DNA of 10,351 bases from Fidelibacterota bacterium UBA1611 (GTDB lineage: Bacteria; Fidelibacterota; Marinisomatia; Marinisomatales; UBA1611): positions 1-10,351 of the forward strand of contig DCMX01000091.1 in assembly GCA_002321855.1 (NCBI GenBank), read 5' to 3'. Within the stretch, counting starts at the first letter, position 1. Each line of letters opens with the position of its first letter. Made by a program: the position numbers and the translations under genes. Of this stretch, positions 1 through 7,842 are shown piece by piece. The notes below the pieces were generated by a model that saw nothing but the letters and a program-made list of their open reading frames with translations, had not been told where the DNA came from and ran no database searches.

Positions 1-537
1 TTCTTCTGCCTGATCTGCTCTTTCCGGCCAGTTTCGTTTTCCACTCCAATGGTAGATCTTTATCCAATAAACAGATGTTTGTTTTAATTCATTATCAGTA
101 ATCGGCCGATAATCCTGTCCTGATTTCATTTCACCAAAATATTTTTGCAGCAAGCCATTTAGTTTTTTCCGTTTTTCATCCAAGCTCTGAATCACCTGCA
201 CTTGTCCAAAGGCCATCACACTTTCATACTGGACACTTTTTTCCAGCGGTATATTGGATGGTAATAGCCGACCCGAACGATAACATTCGAAACATACCTC
301 TAGGTAATTATCTGCATTGAACCTGATGCGGCCAAACGCGTTGGAATGAAAATATATCTCATGATAATCTTCCGAATACCAAAATGTCGTTGGTATAACG
401 AAAGGTTGTTTTCGATCCCTGGTGGCGATATGTCCAAATTGGATTTTATGTAAAAATTGGATGATCCACTGGTCATCCATTTCCAATTCTGGTCGCCGGG
501 ATTGATTGATAGGTTTTTTATTTGGATCGAAACTCAT
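1..537 (-). CDS. Pyridoxamine 5'-phosphate oxidase-family (NimA-like) FMN-binding protein, partial at C-terminus
   Basis: An open frame of 179 codons runs from the ATG at 537 to the left edge without a stop, so the 3' end lies outside the window. The product resembles the split-barrel flavin-binding family that includes pyridoxamine-phosphate oxidases and NimA-type nitroimidazole reductases. The visible family pattern is a strand with FGHIATRD (residues 34-41), then IPTTFWY (48-54), IYFHSNAFGRIR (61-72, the FMN-contact region), VCFE (81-84), YESVMAFG (104-111) and a terminal segment with WIKIYHWSGKRNW (158-170). These sit in the order seen in small family members of about 150-230 residues, so little is probably missing. 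The substrate cannot be told; such proteins are cytoplasmic flavoenzymes of mostly unknown role, and classical PNPOx function is unlikely. No strong Shine-Dalgarno is seen; a GGAA lies 13 nt upstream inside a small hairpin. It is separated from the agmatinase by 142 nt, so it may or may not share its transcript. Confidence 0.8.
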   Translation of the reverse strand, partial: MSFDPNKKPINQSRRPELEMDDQWIIQFLHKIQFGHIATRDRKQPFVIPTTFWYSEDYHEIYFHSNAFGRIRFNADNYLEVCFECYRSGRLLPSNIPLEKSVQYESVMAFGQVQVIQSLDEKRKKLNGLLQKYFGEMKSGQDYRPITDNELKQTSVYWIKIYHWSGKRNWPERADQAEE

Positions 538-679
538 ACTAAAAATTAGTTCCAAAGGAAACTATTTGGATCATACCAAAAGGTTCTAGAATCATTACAC
601 CATAATCTATCTAAAGAAATGGAAAATTATCTGAAAGGGCATAAGAATAATACTACCACTCTTCCGAAATATATTGATT
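538..679. other. Intergenic gap between agmatinase-like gene and PNPOx-like gene
   Basis: This is the only gap longer than 20 nt in the window. It is AT-rich. On the minus strand it would hold the 3' end of the long transcript and the leader of the PNPOx-like gene. I see no clear sigma-70 or Bacteroidota-type promoter and no strong GC-rich terminator. The only structure is a cluster of short inverted repeats at 548-591, listed separately. A promoter for the leftmost gene could lie here, but nothing I can read proves it. Confidence 0.5.
548..591 (-). repeat. Cluster of three short inverted repeats upstream of the PNPOx-like gene
   Basis: Three perfect or near-perfect palindromes sit side by side. 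At 584-591 is the palindrome TTCTAGAA. At 565-580 a 5-bp stem (TTTGG/CCAAA) encloses 6 nt. At 548-563 is a stem AGTT(T)CC/GGAACT with one bulged T and a 3-nt loop. On the minus-strand transcript the last hairpin is followed by AATTTTT and then the ATG at 537. It could be a weak intrinsic terminator or attenuator, an operator, or chance in AT-rich DNA. The stems are short, so confidence that it functions is low. Confidence 0.3.
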
Positions 680-1642
680 TCAATTTGAATTACCCCGCTT
701 TTGTAAAGCAATCAGGCTGATAAATTCATAAATTATATTGGCTGCTAAAAGACAAGTTACATTTGCCGGATCGTAAGCAGGCATTACCTCAACCATATCA
801 TAACCGATAAAATCTATATCCGTTAATCCTCGAACCAAAGAAATGGAATCATAACCAGTGAAACCACCTGCTTCAGGTGTGCCGGTTCCTGGGGCATATG
901 CGGGATCTACAAAATCAATATCAAAGGTCAGATACGCTGGACCTCTTCCAACCCGAGCTTTTATTTTTCTTATAGCCTTATCAATACCCATACGATGTAA
1001 TTCTGGTCCAGTAATAGCCATGAGTCCAGCTTCTGTTGGCATCTGATGATCGCCCTCATCGTACAAAGGCCCTCTCAACCCAATCTGGCTTGATCGTGCC
1101 GAATCAATAAGGTTTTCTTCTAAGGCACGCCGAAAAGGGGTTCCATGTGTATCTTTCTTATTAAAATAACCATGCCACAAATCACAGTGAGCATCAAAAT
1201 GTATCAGCGCTACAGGTCCAAACTTCTGTTTTATTGCCCTGAGTATTGGTAAAGAAACGGAATGGTCTCCACCCATGAATATAGGAATTGTTCTACTGTC
1301 AAATATGGCTTTAGCACCAACCTCAATCTTTTTATGTGACTCCTGTATATAGCCTGGAACAACAGGGATATCACCATAATCTATACCAGAACAATAATCA
1401 AAAATTCCTATTTGCTGTGCGGGGTTATAGGGTCGAAGCAGCAAAGAGTTATCCCGAATTCCAGCGGGACCGAATCGTGCACCAACTCGAAAGGTGCCTC
1501 CTGTGTCAAAAGGTGCACCAATAATTGCAAAATCTGCATCGTCTAGTACTTCTATATGGGGCAAACGCATAAAGGTTCTAATCCCTTCAAAACGTGGATA
1601 ATCCATAGCGTCAAGAGGTTGATATTTCTTTTTTTTTGTCAT
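680..1642 (-). CDS. Agmatinase/guanidinobutyrase-type ureohydrolase
   Basis: The 320-residue product belongs to the arginase/agmatinase (ureohydrolase) family, which hydrolyses a guanidino group to release urea using a binuclear metal centre (Mn, or Ni in some members) in the cytoplasm. All six expected metal ligands are visible: H127 in GGDHS (124-128), D150, H152 and D154 in FDAHCD (149-154), and D241 and D243 in TFDIDFVDP (239-247). The family signature PGTGTPEAGG (251-260) follows. The N-terminus (QPLDAMDYPRFEGI, 8-21, then RLPHI) and the total length match what I recall of Pseudomonas guanidinobutyrase GbuA and bacterial agmatinases, so agmatine, 4-guanidinobutyrate, 3-guanidinopropionate or guanidine are all possible substrates. 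The ATG at 1642 is supported by an AAAGGA site 6 nt upstream. It follows the NhaC gene by 12 nt, so the two are very probably cotranscribed. Confidence 0.93.
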   Translation of the reverse strand: MTKKKKYQPLDAMDYPRFEGIRTFMRLPHIEVLDDADFAIIGAPFDTGGTFRVGARFGPAGIRDNSLLLRPYNPAQQIGIFDYCSGIDYGDIPVVPGYIQESHKKIEVGAKAIFDSRTIPIFMGGDHSVSLPILRAIKQKFGPVALIHFDAHCDLWHGYFNKKDTHGTPFRRALEENLIDSARSSQIGLRGPLYDEGDHQMPTEAGLMAITGPELHRMGIDKAIRKIKARVGRGPAYLTFDIDFVDPAYAPGTGTPEAGGFTGYDSISLVRGLTDIDFIGYDMVEVMPAYDPANVTCLLAANIIYEFISLIALQKRGNSN

Positions 1643-1648
1643 ATTTAA

Positions 1649-1654
1649 TCCTTT
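1649..1654 (-). promoter_or_regulatory. Shine-Dalgarno site of the ureohydrolase gene
   Basis: Read on the minus strand, AAAGGA directly follows the TAA stop of the antiporter gene and lies 6 nt before the ATG at 1642. It is the only convincing ribosome-binding site in the window. The other starts lack a good one and appear to rely on coupling or on A/T-rich leaders. Confidence 0.6.
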
Positions 1655-3544
1655 TTATTTTTCTTGATCAATAGAAACACCATATTTATAAATGAATAAA
1701 ACTAAGACCGCTGCACTGATTCCAAATAAAAGCCACCAAGGCAGTCCAAAAGCAGCTGGAATAGTCCCACAGAGTAGGGCAGTAACGCCAGCAGCAGCAG
1801 CATAAGGCAATTGCGTATACACATGATCCATAAGTTCACATCCAGAGGCCATGGATGTCAAAATAGTTGTATCAGAAATAGGTGAACAATGATCCGCCCA
1901 AACTGCACCAGTTAATACACAGGCTATAGTTGAATAAAGAATATGATAATTTTCAGGATTGGCACCACCATTGTTTTCCATTATTGCCCAACAAAGTGGG
2001 ATCACAAGTGGCATTAAAATAGCCATTACTCCCCAGCTTGAACCAGACCCAAATGCAGTTATTGCTGCGATCAGAAATACAACTGCAGGTAGAATATTCA
2101 TGGGGATCGCGTCACCGAGCGCTGCCACAATATAATCTGCAGTTTGAAGTACTGCTGAGATATCTGCCAGTGCCCAGGCCATGATCAGGACAAGCATGCC
2201 CATTACCATAAATTTGAGTCCGTTGTACCATGCTTCGAAAACCTCATTTATGCTTAGGATTCGCTGTCCAACAGATAATCCTGTAGCCATTATTGTGCTT
2301 AATAATGTAGAATGCATTAATGCGGCAAAAGTATCTGCGCTGCCTAGAATATCCTTTATTGTATTTCCCTCTCCTGTTGCAAAAATAAATGCCACCATAC
2401 TTATTACTAAAATAGAAATTGGTAATACCGCATTAATCGCACGGTATGGTATGTCCATTTTTACCTGTAGATCTTCACTGGTGGAAGATCTTTCTTGATC
2501 CTGTTCAAGTTTTATATTCTCTTGCCCTTTCCTGGCGTTTAATTCCACATCTACCATCGGTCCAATATCCCGACCAGTAGTTACCACGAGACCAACTAAA
2601 AAAATTGCAAGGAAAGGATAAAAACTGTATGGTATTGAATGAAGAAACAATAAATATGCTGATTCGTTTAATCCTGGTAATCCCTTAATTGAATCAGCGA
2701 TTATACCTACCTGAAAACCAATCCAAGTAGTGATAACTGCAATGGTAGAAACTGGTGCAGATGTTGAATCAACCAGGTAAGCTAGTTTTTGACGGGAAAT
2801 CCGTAATTTATCACAAAGCATGCGAGAAGTATTGCCAACAATGAGCGTATTAGAATAATCATCAAAAAAGATGACCAGGCCAAATAACCAAACAGCAATC
2901 TGACCTTTTTTTGGTGTATTGGCTCTTTTTATTAAATGGTATATAATACCGTGCATGCCGCCATTGCGATATACAATACCAACCATCCCACCAAGCATTA
3001 AAGTAAATAATGTGATTGCTGCATGGTCCCGATCAATAAACGTATTTAATATATATACATGAAATGATTCCAGTAGTCCTGTAAAAAGACCACCCAGACT
3101 AAGCCCATTCGTTGCCCATGCACCAAACCAAATAGCCACAAATAGTGCCGGGACCACAGTCCGCAATATGAAAGCTAGTGTAATTGCGATTAATGGAGGC
3201 AGTATAGATATCCACCCCGGAATAACTGTTTTAGTAAATGATAATAATGTTTCGTTCGCTTGCTTTATTTTAAATGATTTAGTACCAATTTTATCTAAAA
3301 CAATGTCTTTAAAAACAATTTGATGTTTTGAAGGGTTTTTAGTATCAATCAATTCATTATCTATATATAAATGGATAGGTTTTGACAATGTTGATAATGA
3401 ATCCACACCGATATTGAATTGTACATGACTCAAAATAATTTTTGGGGAATCATATTGTATCTTACCAGCAAAAATAAATTGACAAGAAATGCTCAAATAG
3501 ATTACTAGAAATACCACAGTATTGGATTTATATCTTGTTCTCAT
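1655..3544 (-). CDS. NhaC-family Na+/H+ antiporter with exported N-terminal domain
   Basis: I chose the ATG at 3544 (629 residues); the frame is open to an in-frame TTG at 3553, which would add three residues and has no better ribosome site. Numbering below is from the ATG. A signal-like hydrophobic stretch (about 9-26) is followed by a domain of about 80 residues (27-107) rich in predicted beta-strands, then a multi-helix membrane region (about 112-620). NhaC hallmarks are FFDDYSNTLIVGNTSR (226-241), KLAYLVDSTSAPVS (253-266), GSGSSWGVM (499-507) and ADHCSPISDTTIL (550-562). A charged cytoplasmic-type loop lies near 335-363. The family exchanges Na+ for H+; the related MleN exchanges malate/2H+ for Na+/lactate, so a metabolite substrate is possible here. 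The exported N-terminal domain is unlike classic NhaC proteins of about 450-500 residues. The gene lies 20 nt after the PorV-like gene and 12 nt before the ureohydrolase, suggesting a transporter-enzyme pair. Confidence 0.92.
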   Translation of the reverse strand: MRTRYKSNTVVFLVIYLSISCQFIFAGKIQYDSPKIILSHVQFNIGVDSLSTLSKPIHLYIDNELIDTKNPSKHQIVFKDIVLDKIGTKSFKIKQANETLLSFTKTVIPGWISILPPLIAITLAFILRTVVPALFVAIWFGAWATNGLSLGGLFTGLLESFHVYILNTFIDRDHAAITLFTLMLGGMVGIVYRNGGMHGIIYHLIKRANTPKKGQIAVWLFGLVIFFDDYSNTLIVGNTSRMLCDKLRISRQKLAYLVDSTSAPVSTIAVITTWIGFQVGIIADSIKGLPGLNESAYLLFLHSIPYSFYPFLAIFLVGLVVTTGRDIGPMVDVELNARKGQENIKLEQDQERSSTSEDLQVKMDIPYRAINAVLPISILVISMVAFIFATGEGNTIKDILGSADTFAALMHSTLLSTIMATGLSVGQRILSINEVFEAWYNGLKFMVMGMLVLIMAWALADISAVLQTADYIVAALGDAIPMNILPAVVFLIAAITAFGSGSSWGVMAILMPLVIPLCWAIMENNGGANPENYHILYSTIACVLTGAVWADHCSPISDTTILTSMASGCELMDHVYTQLPYAAAAGVTALLCGTIPAAFGLPWWLLFGISAAVLVLFIYKYGVSIDQEK

Positions 3545-3564
3545 ATTTAACAATGAGGAAATGA

Positions 3565-4599
3565 TTAAAAAGAAATATTCATAGAATAGCCACCGATGTT
3601 TTGGATAACCCCAAAGTCACGGTGCACATAATCGATCTGGATACGAGGACCGCGAGGTATCTTGTAGTTGACTCCGATACCGATCGTGAATTGGTTAGAT
3701 AATTCTTCCCTTTTATCTTTGTCTTCATGTTCTTCTAAAAAGATGTAGGACTGTCCTGCACGAACTGAACCAATTCCCATGAATGTATATTCCACTCCCA
3801 AATTGATGTATTCATAATTATTGTTGGGATGAATTGCGTCACTAGCCAAGGTTAATTTATGCATTTTGTTATCTATTATTTCTCTACTTACACCGAAACG
3901 GAAAATAAGCGGTAATAGCCAACCTTGTGTATCTAAATGTGAATCAAGTTTATCATTATTACCAAAGATGGTTTCATCAATATCGAAGTCTCTTTCAGTA
4001 TCATACCCATCTAACTTCATTTTATTACCAAAATTAGAAATGCTCATACCGATGCGAATACCTTTATTCTTCGTCACAAATAAACATCCAATATCAGTTG
4101 CTATAATGTTGGCATTCATATGCCATATCTTTTCCTGGACCAATTTAATATTTAATCCAAAAGAGAACCTGTCAGTGAGTTTTTTGGCATAGGAAGTGGC
4201 CAGTGCAAGATTACTAACTTCAAACAACTCACCCGTACCCTCTGGTGCTTGAATAGTCCGTACTTTCATTTCGTCCATTGATATGGAAGTAATGGATAAA
4301 CCAATGGCTCCGGCACGACCCATAGGTATCACTGCAGCACTATGGGTGAAATCAATGCCTACGAACCAGGGAGTATAGTAAAAATGGGTAGCTGGCCGTT
4401 GTATATTTGCAATCCCAGCTGGATTCCAGTACAATGCAGTAGCATCATTGGCTACAGCAGTGAACGCTCCCCCCATGGATAAAGAGCGAGCACCTATACC
4501 AATATCCAGAAAAGATGCAGCAGTTGTACCCACATTACTTTGCCCTACTAATAATGTGGACAGCATCAAGATTATTAAGTATTGACGGAATATCCTCAT
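3565..4599 (-). CDS. PorV/PorQ-family outer-membrane beta-barrel protein
   Basis: The product has 344 residues from the ATG at 4599. This start overlaps the preceding stop in an ATGA and places a signal peptide (MRIFRQYLIILMLSTLLVGQ, 1-20) at the N-terminus. The frame continues upstream to a TTG at 4707, but that extension lies inside the neighbouring gene and would bury the signal peptide. The conserved PorV/PorQ (UPF0164-like) opening is clear: FLDIGIGARSLSMGGAFTAV (30-49) and NDATALYWNPAGIA (51-64). The rest alternates polar and apolar residues as in an outer-membrane barrel and ends in a strand with terminal Phe (GGYSMNISF). In Bacteroidota, PorV is the outer-membrane component that takes T9SS cargo from the translocon to the attachment complex; paralogues have unknown roles. 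Being coupled to a gene for a protein with a sorting-like tail suggests the two work together. This is inference; a transport or structural porin role is also possible. Confidence 0.85.
   Translation of the reverse strand: MRIFRQYLIILMLSTLLVGQSNVGTTAASFLDIGIGARSLSMGGAFTAVANDATALYWNPAGIANIQRPATHFYYTPWFVGIDFTHSAAVIPMGRAGAIGLSITSISMDEMKVRTIQAPEGTGELFEVSNLALATSYAKKLTDRFSFGLNIKLVQEKIWHMNANIIATDIGCLFVTKNKGIRIGMSISNFGNKMKLDGYDTERDFDIDETIFGNNDKLDSHLDTQGWLLPLIFRFGVSREIIDNKMHKLTLASDAIHPNNNYEYINLGVEYTFMGIGSVRAGQSYIFLEEHEDKDKREELSNQFTIGIGVNYKIPRGPRIQIDYVHRDFGVIQNIGGYSMNISF
4596..4599 (-). other. ATGA stop/start overlap (translational coupling)
   Basis: On the minus strand the four bases read ATGA. ATG (4599-4597) starts the PorV-like gene and TGA (4598-4596) ends the large secreted protein gene. 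With no Shine-Dalgarno before the ATG, termination-reinitiation coupling is the likely way the second gene is translated. Confidence 0.8.
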
Positions 4600-7500
4600 T
4601 TGATCAACGCAAATTTTCCAGTGAATTCGCCAATGCCTGCAGCGTCCACATGGTACATGTACAACCCATATGAGAGCTCCAAACCATCCTTGGAAAGCAT
4701 GTTCCAAGAATAGGTACCGTTCTCATTAATGCTCTCATGATCAAGTGTATTTACTAGATACCCATTCAAGGTGAATATCTTGATGGTGCATTCTGTAGGC
4801 AGATTAATAAAATCAAGTTTTCTTTCTCCACGACCAGATTCAACAGTAAGTCTTGGCTCCCAAGCAGCTGCGACTACATATGGATTGGGAACTACCGCAA
4901 TATCATCCAATTCATCACTGGCAAGTGTATTGCTTATCCTTGAAGAAATAGTGGTGAAATGATATTTATCATCTTCAGTGAAAGGAATATTAATGGCAAT
5001 CTTAAAAACATCGCCATTTTCAACATCCTCAATATCATTGAAAGCTGTATCAATGATCGTTGTATCTCCCGTACTATAAACCGTCGTAACAGAATCATAC
5101 GGATAAAATACGACAAACATATATGGACTTAACTCACCTGTGTATGGAAGAATTAATATGGCCTCTTCACGATCCCATTCACTATCACTGTCCATATCAA
5201 ACACCCTGAAATCCATGGTATCACCATCAGTGATATTCTTAATAAAAAATGGTGTACTGACGGGAGTAGAAGAAGCATCTATATTGACTGAATCGCCGAT
5301 ATTTCCTTCAAAGGTTATCTCAAAATCAGCAGGATAAACACGAGAATCAATGATCTCCCAGCCATAGTTACTATTGCCAACAGTAAAGCCGGACTTGTCT
5401 ATATTTACACCCAAAGGCGCATTTTTTACCCTGATTTGCATACCCTCAAATATTTTATTATCTTTTTCACCATTTAAATATTGACTCTGATAGATAGGAT
5501 AGTATTTATAGGATGCAACATATTGGATTTCTTCCTCGATTATACTAATAGAATCGATGGCAAGTATTCCACTCTCATAGTCAGCGCTAAAATCAACAGT
5601 GTCAGAATATGTAACTGTGTTTTCCACATTGGTAAGCACAAGAGAGGCTGAATCAATATATGTATGGCTTAAACTGGCCAATCCACTGAGGAATATGATG
5701 TTTTCCATTATGATTGTTTCATCGCGTACGTTGTATTGGATTTTTGGCTGAACATTTATTTCTTCAAATTCTACAGAATAGGTGCGGTTTTCAGGGATGT
5801 CTTCAAAAATGATCGTTTCAAGTTCGATGGAACCGGTAGATGAGCCGGAATCATGGACTACAATACTACTGCCATCCTCATTTGTATTAGGTGGTATATA
5901 TCCTGCGGCTGTAGCTGTTGGTAAGGCAATACCGGCATTTTCACTCAAATTGATCACACGCCCCTTCCGATCCAGATCAACAATGATAGAACATTCAGAA
6001 GGAGCAATGGGCAATAGATTCTCAGCATCACTAAAACCTAGATCAAAAAAGTCCAGATCGTAACCTTTATCAAACGCAGTTACAGCATAATAATAGGTTT
6101 GACCATTGATGAGGTTTGAATCCACATAAATGTATTCTAAACCTGAATCTGTACCCATATCGAAATGCAAGCCGTTGAATCCAATTGGATGCGGGCCCAT
6201 AAGACTATCTATTTTGTCAAATACTTCCAGAGGCTTTTTAAACGTGATATTTCCATATGTATCAGTAACGACGTAAGCATCGATAAATCCAGGATCTGTA
6301 CTGCGATATATGCGGTATCCCTCAAAATCTCTACCATATATGGGATCCAAAGAATTTTCAGATCTATTATCCCATGAAAGAATTACCTTTTTATCACCGG
6401 AAGTCACATTGATTGTCGGCTTTAACGGTGGTTTGGCAAAGCTATAGTCATTATCATAGATATTCTGCATAGTGACTGTATTCCGAAGGATATCATCAAG
6501 ATCATTACCGAATACCATAGCAACCGCAAACTTCTTTTGTTCGCCGGGTTCTAATGAAATAAATGCAGATCCGTATAGATACGTTTGATCAATATTCTGT
6601 GAAGGAACATCAAATTGTCCGGGCTGCATCTGGCTCCACATGACCTCATCGTTATTCGGTTGAATGCTGGGGTATGGTGCGGAATAAAAACTAGTCAAAC
6701 CTATTTGGTCAGATTCATCATTATCTGTGATCTCAAAATTGGGCTCGCCTAGATCAGGGATTCCGTTTCTTTCAGTACCATCTACGTCAGGACCGGGATA
6801 TCCATAATGATATTCACCTAATCCATCGGCACCGATATCATCTCGTTCAGCTAACCAATCACCATCATTATCAATACCATCGAATTGGCTTTCATCCGTC
6901 ATACCATCACCATCATTATCAATACCATCATTGGGGTTACCCGGTGATTCTAAGAAACTCCAGCCAAAATAAACCGGATCAAAACCACCATAGGAATTAC
7001 TCCAGCCATCATGATCCCATTGGTAAACAATATCATTATCAATATCAAACCAGGCGTCATCATCGCTGAAACTGCTGGGACCTCCTACGTCAGCATCTCC
7101 ATACATACCGAATATCACACTGTCTAAAGTGGAAGTACCCACATTAGTGATCCAATAAGTAAAAATTATTATATCTTCAGCTGCTGGATGATTCCATTGA
7201 TATCCGCGTACCTCTAATTCAACTCCAAGTCCACTTCTTCGGTCAGATTGACCTGCATCCGTTGAATCGGGGTAGTACTCAAATTCGTCGTTGTAATAGT
7301 CATCCATGACGAAGAAAGTTTCTTGATCAGCTCTTCCATATTTTCCATATTGACCATTCCAATAACCATCCCAATCATCATCTTTCTTCGGCCACGATTC
7401 CGGCCATGAATCTTCATTGGTACTTAATGCTAATATTTCCTGGTTCGGGTTCGCGTAGCCTGTCAATGGTTCAAACCCCCATTGATACCCTTCAGGTGAA

Positions 7501-7841
7501 TCATCCGTTAATCCTTTTGTACCATCAGAAACAATATGCACGCGGTAACCATTTTCATCAATAACACTGGCAGCGATGATTGGAGAAAATTCATAAAAAT
7601 AAGAATGGCTTGTTCCATAGGGATAGATACCAGACACATTGGTACTTAAGTCACCGATCATTCCATAATTATATACTCTGCATAAAACGCGGTTGCCGTT
7701 ATGGTCAGCATATTTCCGATCAGTAACATCCAAGATCTCATTTAATCTTGCTCTATGCTCCATCACACTGTTACCATATTTGGATGGAATTTGTCCAAAC
7801 ACAAAATTCATTAGAAAAATAATGGTTAAGAATTTTTTCAT
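4596..7841 (-). CDS. Large secreted/surface protein with fibronectin III-like domain, Asp-rich repeats and T9SS-like C-terminal tail
   Basis: The product has 1081 residues and no enzyme motif I recognise. Layout: signal peptide (MKKFLTIIFLMNFVFG, 1-16, likely cut before Q17); an acidic, aromatic-rich N-terminal region (about 20-300); two Asp-rich loops of thrombospondin type 3 style (DNDGDGMTDE 308-317 and DNDGDWLAE 324-332); a region ending in a beta-sandwich-like SLEPGEQKKFAVAMVFG (429-445); a fibronectin III-like domain (about 470-605: VILSWD, FEGYRIYRS, YYYAVTAFD); a long beta-rich, Thr/Ser/Asp-rich stretch (610-970); and a C-terminal domain (980-1081) with VVPNPY, FINLP, TIKIFTLNGYLVNTL, YGLYMYHV and terminal GKFALIK. 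That tail resembles T9SS type A sorting or FlgD-like Ig domains, pointing to export across the outer membrane. The start is 1 nt after the receptor stop, and the gene overlaps the PorV-like gene by 4 nt. The ligand is unknown. Confidence 0.88.
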   Translation of the reverse strand: MKKFLTIIFLMNFVFGQIPSKYGNSVMEHRARLNEILDVTDRKYADHNGNRVLCRVYNYGMIGDLSTNVSGIYPYGTSHSYFYEFSPIIAASVIDENGYRVHIVSDGTKGLTDDSPEGYQWGFEPLTGYANPNQEILALSTNEDSWPESWPKKDDDWDGYWNGQYGKYGRADQETFFVMDDYYNDEFEYYPDSTDAGQSDRRSGLGVELEVRGYQWNHPAAEDIIIFTYWITNVGTSTLDSVIFGMYGDADVGGPSSFSDDDAWFDIDNDIVYQWDHDGWSNSYGGFDPVYFGWSFLESPGNPNDGIDNDGDGMTDESQFDGIDNDGDWLAERDDIGADGLGEYHYGYPGPDVDGTERNGIPDLGEPNFEITDNDESDQIGLTSFYSAPYPSIQPNNDEVMWSQMQPGQFDVPSQNIDQTYLYGSAFISLEPGEQKKFAVAMVFGNDLDDILRNTVTMQNIYDNDYSFAKPPLKPTINVTSGDKKVILSWDNRSENSLDPIYGRDFEGYRIYRSTDPGFIDAYVVTDTYGNITFKKPLEVFDKIDSLMGPHPIGFNGLHFDMGTDSGLEYIYVDSNLINGQTYYYAVTAFDKGYDLDFFDLGFSDAENLLPIAPSECSIIVDLDRKGRVINLSENAGIALPTATAAGYIPPNTNEDGSSIVVHDSGSSTGSIELETIIFEDIPENRTYSVEFEEINVQPKIQYNVRDETIIMENIIFLSGLASLSHTYIDSASLVLTNVENTVTYSDTVDFSADYESGILAIDSISIIEEEIQYVASYKYYPIYQSQYLNGEKDNKIFEGMQIRVKNAPLGVNIDKSGFTVGNSNYGWEIIDSRVYPADFEITFEGNIGDSVNIDASSTPVSTPFFIKNITDGDTMDFRVFDMDSDSEWDREEAILILPYTGELSPYMFVVFYPYDSVTTVYSTGDTTIIDTAFNDIEDVENGDVFKIAINIPFTEDDKYHFTTISSRISNTLASDELDDIAVVPNPYVVAAAWEPRLTVESGRGERKLDFINLPTECTIKIFTLNGYLVNTLDHESINENGTYSWNMLSKDGLELSYGLYMYHVDAAGIGEFTGKFALIK
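4599..4904 (-). other. Region encoding the T9SS-like C-terminal sorting domain
   Basis: This covers residues 980-1081 of the large secreted protein. The order VVPNPY, then a strand ending in NLP, then the CTIKIFTLNGYLV strand, a turn with SWN, YGLYMYHV and a final GKFALIK follows the usual pattern of T9SS type A tails, which end in a short hydrophobic strand plus Lys. FlgD-type Ig folds look similar, so the fold is more certain than the sorting role. Confidence 0.65.
6027..6434 (-). other. Region encoding a fibronectin type III-like domain
   Basis: Residues 470-605 of the large secreted protein begin with a Pro-rich linker (AKPPLKPTINV). They then show the strand VILSWD with its core Trp, FEGYRIYRSTD, and late in the domain the strand GQTYYYAVTAFDKG that typifies the end of fibronectin III folds. 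The span is longer than the usual 90-100 residues because of an insertion around 530-565. It probably serves as a structural or binding module on the cell surface. Confidence 0.7.
6858..6929 (-). repeat. Pair of 24-bp direct repeats encoding the Asp-rich loops
   Basis: Identical 24-nt units lie at 6858-6881 and 6906-6929, a 48-nt period (16 codons). Both encode DGIDNDGD in the large secreted protein. The period is an exact multiple of three, so unit gain or loss would keep the reading frame. The protein motif DxDxDG is of the thrombospondin type 3 or calcium-loop kind. Confidence 0.8.
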
Positions 7842-7842
7842 A

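Noticed and set aside
619..720. Plus-strand 33-codon frame starting at ATG 619
   Set aside because: It overlaps the end of the ureohydrolase gene antisense, has only a weak purine stretch upstream, and its composition looks like ordinary AT-rich spacer.
3545..3553. TTG at 3553 as start of the antiporter
   Set aside because: The ATG three codons later is the better start codon, and neither has a distinct ribosome-binding site to favour TTG.
4600..4707. Upstream extension of the PorV-like gene to an in-frame TTG at 4707
   Set aside because: It lies wholly inside the preceding gene, encodes a Trp/Cys-rich stretch unlike the family, and would bury the clear signal peptide that begins at the ATG at 4599.
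6837..6932. CRISPR-like or satellite array
   Set aside because: There are only two copies, they are in frame inside a gene and encode a recognisable Asp-rich loop, so they are a coding repeat.
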